Shown here piece after piece: positions 57,955 to 64,000 of a stretch of 64,000 bases of DNA. The position numbers and the translations under genes were made by a program. The notes beneath the pieces are model-generated. The model was not told the origin of the DNA, did no database searches, and worked only from the letters and a program-made list of their open reading frames with translations. The stretch is from Branchinecta lynchi (Eukaryota; Arthropoda; Branchiopoda; Anostraca; Branchinectidae), in contig JAKZAP010000016.1 in assembly GCA_023053575.1 (NCBI GenBank), forward strand, positions 14,526,030-14,590,029. The letters run 5' to 3'. Within the stretch, counting starts at the first letter, position 1. The number at the start of each line of letters is the position of its first letter.

Positions 57955-58535
57955 AACTTAACTCATGGGAAATCTGGGCCCAGCTGCCCATGAAGGGAGG
58001 GGGGGGTCGGGACCCATCAAAATGCGTATTTATACCTTTTTTCCTCAAGTATACCTGGTATACCTGCTTAGATTTTAATTCCAATCACGGGTCAAAAACT
58101 TTTTTTCATGGGCAATTTGGGCCCACTTGCCCATGAACGGGGAGGGTGGGGGTGATTCAGCTCTCCTCAACCCCTAATATCCAAAAGTACAAAGGAATTT
58201 CATCGCCTTATCTCCAGTTAATGTCAAATTAAAAACATAAAAAAATTGGCAATCTGGGCCCAATTGCCCCTGAACCAAGTGGGGGTGGGGTTTGGGACCC
58301 GCAAAAAGTAAAAAGCGACCCCAACGCTCACAATCCTACCAAACTTTACCCCTGGGCAATCTGGGCCCAGTTGCCCATGAACGGGGTGGGTGGGGGAGGT
58401 GCAACTTTAAAAGCAATTTCCCAGCCGTAGGATCTACACGTCCAAGAAATTTCATCGTCCTATGTCCAGTTCTGGTCAAGTTATGAACATTATTCACTGG
58501 GCAATATGGGCCGATTTGCCCCTGAACTGGTTGGA
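57955..58535. repeat. array of GGGCCCA-centred hairpins
   Basis: Five copies of GGGCAATCTGGGCCCAGTTG (followed by CCC) or close variants, near 57968, 58107, 58251, 58353 and 58501. Each is followed by CATGAACGGGG-like sequence and then more variable spacers. The core is a near-perfect palindrome of about 23 bp. Spacing is 100-150 bp. Confidence 0.75.
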
Positions 58536-58983
58536 TGTGGGGGTGGGACCCTCAAAAGGCAGAACTAGACCCCAATCCCAACAAGTGTACCAAGTTTGAA
58601 CTTGATACTTGCACTCGTTTACGAGTTATGAGCTCCACAAAATATGGTGAAAACCGAAAACCGAAAGCTGAAAGCTGCTACAGCGCTCGCAATAGTGGAT
58701 TGTTCCAAGGAACACTCCACTAAAAATGTACTATTTTCTACGAAAAAACGCAAATTTTGAAGAAACATTGACTGATTTTTCGACCGACTTGCCGACAACA
58801 TTCTGGGAGGGGGCGTCCCCCACTCCCCCCCTCCCCCCTGGCCACAACCATAGCCATTTTTCTTGTTCATTACCTGTAAGGTGTAAAAGGGATCGTGATT
58901 GCGTGACTGAATCTGAGTAACTACACAAGAAGCCAATTTGGCAGAAATGGCAAAAATCGTGAAGATTGACTTCTATCTTCCAG

Positions 58984-59154
58984 GACACGGTTTCTCAAGG
59001 TATACCCATCTACGGAAGGAGTCACCAGCCCCTTGGGCGGTCCGTCACTGAGCCAAATATAGCTGGTGCTACATCTGAGGAGTTTTACGAGACGCCTGGT
59101 GTTACCTGCTACATTACACGCGATGGAGGAATCAATCTGTTCGTTCTAATAAAG
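58984..59154 (+). CDS. unc80: unc80 coding exon 13
   Basis: This 171-nt phase 0/0 exon lies between TTCTATCTTCCAG and ATAAAG|GTGGGT. It reads PLGRSVTEPNI, then TRDGGINLFVLIK. This corresponds to the UNC80 stretch LPRSLTD..I, followed by NGMLDLSVVLKAV, which leads into a helical repeat region. A related sequence lies at 61736-61804 (see findings). Confidence 0.88.
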
Positions 59155-59168
59155 GTGGGTGACTAAAT

Positions 59169-59685
59169 GATTAGTTGCGTTTTTGCAGATACCATGGTAT
59201 CTGTTACCACGGTTACAGGATTTGAAATTATTTGTTCATGACAGAACAAGGCTGTATCGCATAAAACAGATCAACAGGCAAATAAAAAAAGCAAAAAAAA
59301 ACATATGCATACTAGCTCAACCATCAGCTACAGCCTCAGCGAGGTTGTGATGGATTCGAGGAATGTTAGAAAGAAAATTAGCATTTTTTTTTTGTCTTTT
59401 CCAAGTCATCTCAAACGAAAAATTGATATTCAGTAACATCACTAAGTGCCAAACTTCTTTCCATTTAACAAAAATTGATGAAAGTGAGATGACTTTTCAG
59501 ATACCACGATCAGTTACCACGGCCGGACCGCGGTATCTCAATATCAGATACCACGATAACTGGCGAGATACCACGAAAACTACAAAAATGTTTTTTGACC
59601 TTGGTATCAGATGCCACGATAGCTGCAAAATTGACTTTAGACCGTGGTATCAGATACCATCGTATCTGCAAAAATGCAACTATTG
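59169..59685. mobile_element. GATACC palindrome element with terminal repeats (about 517 bp)
   Basis: TAGTTGCGTTTTTGCAGATA at the left and, inverted, TAGTTGCATTTTTGCAGATA at the right. Multiple GATACCACGGTATC motifs lie inside. A LINE tail fragment (59235-59385, minus) is nested within it. It starts only about 15 bp after exon 13. Confidence 0.75.
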
Positions 59686-60339
59686 ATGGTGTTTGAGTTT
59701 ATTTAAAAATATCACCACAGCTCGTGGCATGGCACCACATATAATGACAAAATCAAAAACATCAAGTTAAAACAGCAAGATAAGTAACACAGACTGAAAA
59801 TAGTTTAACAAGATCTTAGTTTAACCGAAAAGCGATCTGATAGGAAAATCTAGGTACTTATTCGCTTAAATAGGCTTGAAGACCCGATGAAATGCGTTAT
59901 TTCGTTTTTCAGAATTGACGAATAATCGAATTTCAAATAGTGGAATTTCCCTTTCTACCCTATCGACGACCCAAACGAACAGCAAAAATAGCAGCCGTGT
60001 CCAGAATAAAGTTACAGCACCAGCTTTAACTCGAACCAATTTGCAGAGAAGAAGTTCACAAATCAGACATTTAAGGAAGAATCTTTAATTATTTTTCCAC
60101 AAGTTTATTTACCAGCTTGAGCGGCTTGAGCCTGAAGAGAACCTTTGCGAAGAAGGGCCGAAATAAATCTCTAATAAAATGTCGCTGACGTATCCGTTTT
60201 GCACCGTCAAATATAGAACTTCAGTGGGATTTGGTGGTACCTCTATTCAATTAAACTCAATTCAATTCATTTAATTCCTCCAGACATCGGAGAGTAAAAG
60301 ACATAGTAAACGCATACATAACTGGCCAAAAATATAAAA

Positions 60340-60705
60340 CGACAACTATGACATAAAAAGGCCGTATCGCATAAAACAGATCAAGAGGCAAATATCAAAC
60401 AAAAATAAAAAAATAAAACGTATGCATAATAACTCAACCATAAGCTACAGCCTCAGAGAGGTTGTGATGGATCCGAGGAATTTTAGAAAGAAAATTAGCA
60501 TGTTTTTTTTTGTGTATGATATCTACTGGTTGTTTTAATCGATACGTCTCCATCAAAAAAGAATTCGACTCAAATTTTGATACCCGACAAAGATATTTAG
60601 CAAAGTTGTGCGTTATGCGCTTGTATTTTGGATATGATATGATATGATATATTTGCTTAGAGCCCGAGGGCCATCGCATACAAAACAAATAAAAAAACAA
60701 ACATC
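60340..60705 (-). mobile_element. LINE 3' fragment, reverse orientation
   Basis: On the minus strand a frame contains YRLKQPVDIIHKKKHANFLS then HHNLSEAV, typical of the C-terminal tail after the reverse transcriptase in non-LTR elements. 59235-59385 carries a second copy of its end (CTCAGCGAGGTTGTGATGGA). 60640-60700 is a different LINE end of the GGCCCTCGGGC type abutting it. Confidence 0.6.
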
Positions 60706-60984
60706 AACTCTTCTGGTAAATCTTAACTACAAAAACTCTTCTCTATGATTCCAACCTATCCGCAAAAGAAAGATTTATGAAGTTTTTTTGTCCAGGCACC
60801 AACCAATCTTCACCAATCTCACCACTGCCCAGTGAAGAGCCGCGTTTGTGTTGAGATTAAAATTTGCCGTGTCACAGTAGAATTTTTCGTTGTAGGGACG
60901 GCCGCGGATATTCTGAACGTCATAGTTAGAGAAAGTGGAAAATAAGAAAAATCCCTTTGCAGGATCCGATTAATTCAGTGTATT

Positions 60985-61366
60985 CAAGTTAAATGACACA
61001 CAAACAAGTTGGCTTTTCAGTTAAGCTTTAAAAAACTCGCACAAGAGAAAACTAAGTTAATCAATGGAAGTCATGACAATTTTGAAGTGTCTGATTTAGT
61101 AAGATTCAGCATTAACCGTCATCATCGGGGGCACGCGTACAAGCTTGCAAAATCAGGATTGCGCAAGGACGTTTTTAAGTGGGTTTTCAACAGAATTGTT
61201 AATCCTTGGAATAGCCTTACCGAAGATGCGGATAATCCTGAATCGATCAATAGTTTCAAGTGCATTGTTGATCGGATTTTTAACTCTGACCAGTTCGACT
61301 ACTCAAAATTTCTTTAGAGGCGAAAGCCTTTTCTCTTGCTTTGTATTATTATTATGAACTCATTAT
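60985..61366 (+). mobile_element. LINE 3' end with C-terminal coding remnant
   Basis: A frame ending TAG at 61315 reads VRFSINRHHRGHAYKLAKSG, then NRIVNPWNSLTEDA and INSFKCIVDRIF. RGH.YKL, V.PWN.L and SFK...D are the C-terminal hallmarks of CR1/Jockey-like elements. AGAGGCGAAAGCC and an (ATT)n tail follow, the same end as the reverse copy at 55505-55570. Confidence 0.82.
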
Positions 61367-61735
61367 TGGTAGCATGAACAAATTTAGGAATAAAACTATT
61401 CCGGGATCGCTCAGTAGGTTGGTTTTCAACTCTTCAGTGGCAAACGAACAGTTGTGAAAACAAGCACTCCTTCCACCTCTAAAAGTGAAACCAACCGTCC
61501 GAATAAGGAGCAGATATTTGAAATCAAATATTAATAACAGATATCCTAGTACTCTAAACAATTAAACGGAATAACGTCCTTCGCCAACCCTTATTTTGCA
61601 AGATCTATCCGTTAAACAAAAGTGTTACTCAATACTTCAAATAGCCTTACCCCCCCCCCCCCCAAAAAAAAAAAAAATTTTTGGAAGTGATTTTTGGAAA
61701 TTGATGGTTATCCGGCTGCCTAATTCTAAATGACG

Positions 61736-61804
61736 CAGATTTTACCCATTGACACCTGGTGTACCTGCTATGCCATACGATGCGATGACGAAATCAGCCT
61801 GTTC
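61736..61804 (+). other. exon-13-like sequence (possible alternative exon or decayed duplicate)
   Basis: After TGACGCAG it reads ILPIDTWCTCYAIRCDDEIS then LF, with GTAAAT next. At nucleotide level ACACCTGGTGTACCTGCTA...GCGATGACGAAATCAGCCTG, then TTCGT, parallels the end of exon 13. The acceptor's pyrimidine tract is weak. Confidence 0.45.
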
Positions 61805-62654
61805 GTAAATACTCCTCAGCCAAAAACGTATATATCACCGAAGATTTCTTCAATCAATCAGTCAGTCTTTATACTTCAAAAATCATTCCTTGCGGTATTA
61901 ACAAAAAACTGAATATTTGTTCTCTCGTCAAACATAATTATAGATGATTTGTAGATGATTCTCAACATTTCTTATACTTTTGAACCCTTTTTCAATCCGC
62001 AACGCGCGTGCCGGTCTTTTGGGCGTTCAAACTGGCAGATGACTCTTTACCAATTTTAGACCAGGCTGTCTGCTAATCATGTTTGTGGTGCCAGACTAAT
62101 TAATTATCTAAAATTTCTTCTGGCAAGATGTCTGACTTCCACGGTAAAACTCTCTCGATTCTTAAGCTGCGAGGCAAATAAGGACATGCCTTTGTCTTCG
62201 TCCGCGCTCAAAATTTTTTTTTCGTGAGGACGTCAGGCAAGTTCAGTGACGTCAGCCCGAAGAAGCTCTTTTTCCGCCGTAGTCGACAATACTGTAACTA
62301 TAACTTGACTAACTGTAAAATATAACTACCAACAGAATTAACCATAACTTTAATATGACGATTATGGCCACCATCCCAGCTGGTTTGGGTGCACTCGGTT
62401 TGATGTGGCTAACCTAGTGATCTTCTTTGTAGCTGATACTTTGATACTTATTTTATTAATACACACAATTTAGCTTTTTACTATTTACATCTACTGCACT
62501 AATGAAAAAACCTACGTTTTTGCCGGCGTGCAGTAGTAAAAGTTAACCATTTCTAAACACACCAACAAACAACAGAATAAATAACTAATAAAAAAGAAAA
62601 AAAGAAAAGAACAGACCACGAAAAATACAAAAAAAAAAACAGACCAAATGATGC

Positions 62655-62758
62655 GTTCAGCATGTGTTCAGCAATGTGAACACATGCTGATACATGTGCA
62701 CTGCATGTGAACACATGCTGATACATGTGCACCGATGCACATGTATCAGTGCAATACA
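62655..62758. repeat. palindromic ACATGTATCAGTG repeat
   Basis: GTGAACACATGCTGATACAT is followed by GTGCA and repeated twice. It is then mirrored by TGCACATGTATCAG. It is about 100 bp and can form alternative hairpins. Confidence 0.7.
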
Positions 62759-62907
62759 TTTTATTTTGAAAACTGTAATGACCACTGTATTCTTTACCAC
62801 CTTTTAAACGCTAAGTTTATTAAAACAACGATTTTGATTTTTTATTTTGAAATAGGCTAAGTTTAGTATCCCACTCACCCATACGTCATTGCCCTATCTT
62901 TTCCTAG

Positions 62908-63125
62908 GGTCTTTGGACAGTTTCGAAGCGCCCGGAGGTGTGTAGTGAAAAGGTCTGCGAGGTGGTCTTGTGTCTAGTGGATCTTCTGGTAGATCTCGGA
63001 CTACTTAGGGACACTTTTGAGTTGACGGAACTTGCGGAGAAGCTTCCAAATCTGGGGAAAGCTGAATCAGGTGCGAAGGACCAGCAGGCGGAAAAGTGGC
63101 TGATCACTTTCGAAGTTGTCATCAG
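62908..63125 (+). CDS. unc80: unc80 coding exon 14 (last in window)
   Basis: The exon follows ATCTTTTCCTAG and ends GTCATCAG|GTTAGT, phase 0 in and 2 out, 72 codons plus 2 nt. It reads SKRPEVCSEKVCEVVLCLVD, then LLVDLGLL, matching the family pattern S.RICDVALNIVECLL.LGV. It ends EKWLITFEVVIR, where the family has a helix leading to a KSLGC block that must lie in the next exon beyond the window. A hAT-like MITE begins about 30 bp after the donor. Confidence 0.93.
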
Positions 63126-63156
63126 GTTAGTCCTTCTGACCAGTTACAGTTGACAG

Positions 63157-63505
63157 CAGAGCAAAATTACACTAGAGAGTGGCGCCAAGACCTATGCTTT
63201 CCGCGCTTTGCAAACGGGACATACTCGTAGCGCCTCCGACTACGCTTGCGACATTGAAAGCGAGACAAACTTGCGGATTTAGATATTTCTAGTAAAGCAA
63301 AGGTGCAGTCTGCACACACCAAGGAGATAATGGAGGCTGTATCATTTTTTTGCTATTTTCAGAATATGAAGTTATCCGAGCCAGCACTGGTGAACGGATG
63401 AATGAGTTTCAGTAGGGATGTTCTCTATCGCTAGTGTGCTAGTATCGCTGTTATTAGAGTGTGTGTCAAGTTGGTCAAGGTAATTGCTAGTGTTATTTTG
63501 CTCTG
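63157..63505. mobile_element. hAT-like MITE, CAGAGCAAAATAAC family (349 bp)
   Basis: CAGAGCAAAATTACACTAGA and, inverted, CAGAGCAAAATAACACTAG. The inverted match extends three bases outside (CAG...CTG). Flanking 8-mers do not match, so the insertion is old or the ends recombined. It is otherwise close to 18537-18897. Confidence 0.8.
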
Positions 63506-63561
63506 CTGTGTTTAGAACCGTATTTCCTTCTGATGGTAAATTGAAAATTTCCTTCTGGGAC

Positions 63562-63936
63562 CAGGGGCTTAATTTGCTATGGGGCAGGGTGGCAACTGCC
63601 CCCTTCCCTGTCCCCCAGCTTGAACCTGAAAAAGCCCTACCCAACCTGAAAAAGTGAAGAAGCTTGACGTCATTTGCGCAGTGGACAGTTTTGGCGAACT
63701 TGAAGAAGTGTCGTTTCGCCTTGGTCGATTAGTAAAATGTCTCTTTGTTTCTTTGTTTTTATTACAATATAACTGCAGTAAAAAGGCTTTCGCATCTATT
63801 AATTTCTCGAGACTGTGTCTTACGTATTACGTTTTTCTTCTTGAAATAAAACTGCTAATTTTCACCTGACTTGGGAAAATCGGCTCCAATTTTGCCCCCC
63901 CCCCCCCAACCAAGTTTTGACAAAATTACGCCCCTG
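63562..63936. mobile_element. probable hAT-like MITE with CAGGGGC ends (375 bp)
   Basis: CAGGGGCTTAATTTGC at the left and, inverted, CAGGGGCGTAATTTTGTC at the right, with flanks TCTGGGAC and TCGGGAAC (similar, two mismatches). 63745-63870 resembles the reverse LINE end at 55505 (ATATAACTGCAGTAAAAAGG), so a LINE tail may be nested inside. Confidence 0.65.
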
Positions 63937-64000
63937 TCGGGAACTCGGAAGTAAGGAATTGTGGAAAATTTAACTTCCACAGTTTAATGTTACTATTTGT

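Larger units (their letters stand above)
53909..58983 (+). other. unc80 intron 12 (5.1 kb)
   Basis: It holds the nested TTAA/GAGCGTGTTCC pair, a GGTTGCGTTC MITE, a reverse LINE end, a reverse R1 element and a hairpin array, all listed. 56680-56740, 57490-57950 and 58540-58700 show nothing recognisable. Confidence 0.7.
59155..62907 (+). other. unc80 intron 13 (3.8 kb)
   Basis: It holds a GATACC element, two LINE 3' fragments, an exon-13-like sequence and a palindromic repeat, all listed. 59690-60080, 61390-61620, 61900-62640 and 62765-62900 show nothing recognisable. Confidence 0.7.
63126..64000 (+). other. unc80 intron 14, to the window edge
   Basis: Consists almost entirely of two hAT-like MITEs (63157-63505, 63562-63936). 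The next exon lies outside the window. Confidence 0.8.

Overview
The window is animal nuclear DNA: short exons with GT/AG splice sites, introns of about 0.3 to 8 kb, and very dense interspersed repeats. The one host gene I can establish is the 5' part of unc80 on the + strand. UNC80 is the large auxiliary subunit of the NALCN sodium-leak channel complex. The start codon is at 10755 and the last recognised exon ends at 63125, so the gene runs off the right edge. Conserved UNC80 blocks appear in the expected order, and reading phases agree at almost every junction. Only about 730 codons of a family usually over 3,000 residues lie here. The taxon cannot be fixed from this sequence; an invertebrate metazoan is likely. 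Family resemblances are from memory, not from an alignment.

Layout. 1-10754 lies upstream of the start codon and is mostly repeats: a satellite-carrying element, hAT-like and 3-bp-duplication MITEs, a diverged tandem array and LINE tails. 10755-25222 carries exons 1-4. 25223-39871 carries exons 5-8, with a Penelope-like GIY-YIG relic, a second large satellite-carrying element and several MITEs in the introns. 39872-53908 carries exons 9-10, a less certain exon 11, a candidate 27-nt microexon and exon 12. 53909-64000 carries exons 13-14 and, between them, a sequence resembling a second copy of the exon 13 core.

Mobile DNA. Target-site duplications can be read directly for many elements. Several hAT-like MITE families have 8-bp duplications. 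At least three families have 3-bp duplications, and one of these is nested twice in other repeats that also have an unfilled copy in this window. Elements at TTAA sites are also present, one nested with an unfilled paralogue, as is a TA-flanked CACTGTAAAAA MITE. LINE 3' ends (some with C-terminal coding remnants), tRNA-like SINEs, foldback elements and minisatellite-bearing elements account for much of the rest.

No CRISPR array, rRNA, intact tRNA gene or intact autonomous transposon was found. The observations most worth following are the duplicated exon-13-like sequence at 61736-61804, the nested MITE insertions with empty sites, the 137-bp satellite-bearing element family, and the unresolved splice structure around 49.8-53.9 kb.
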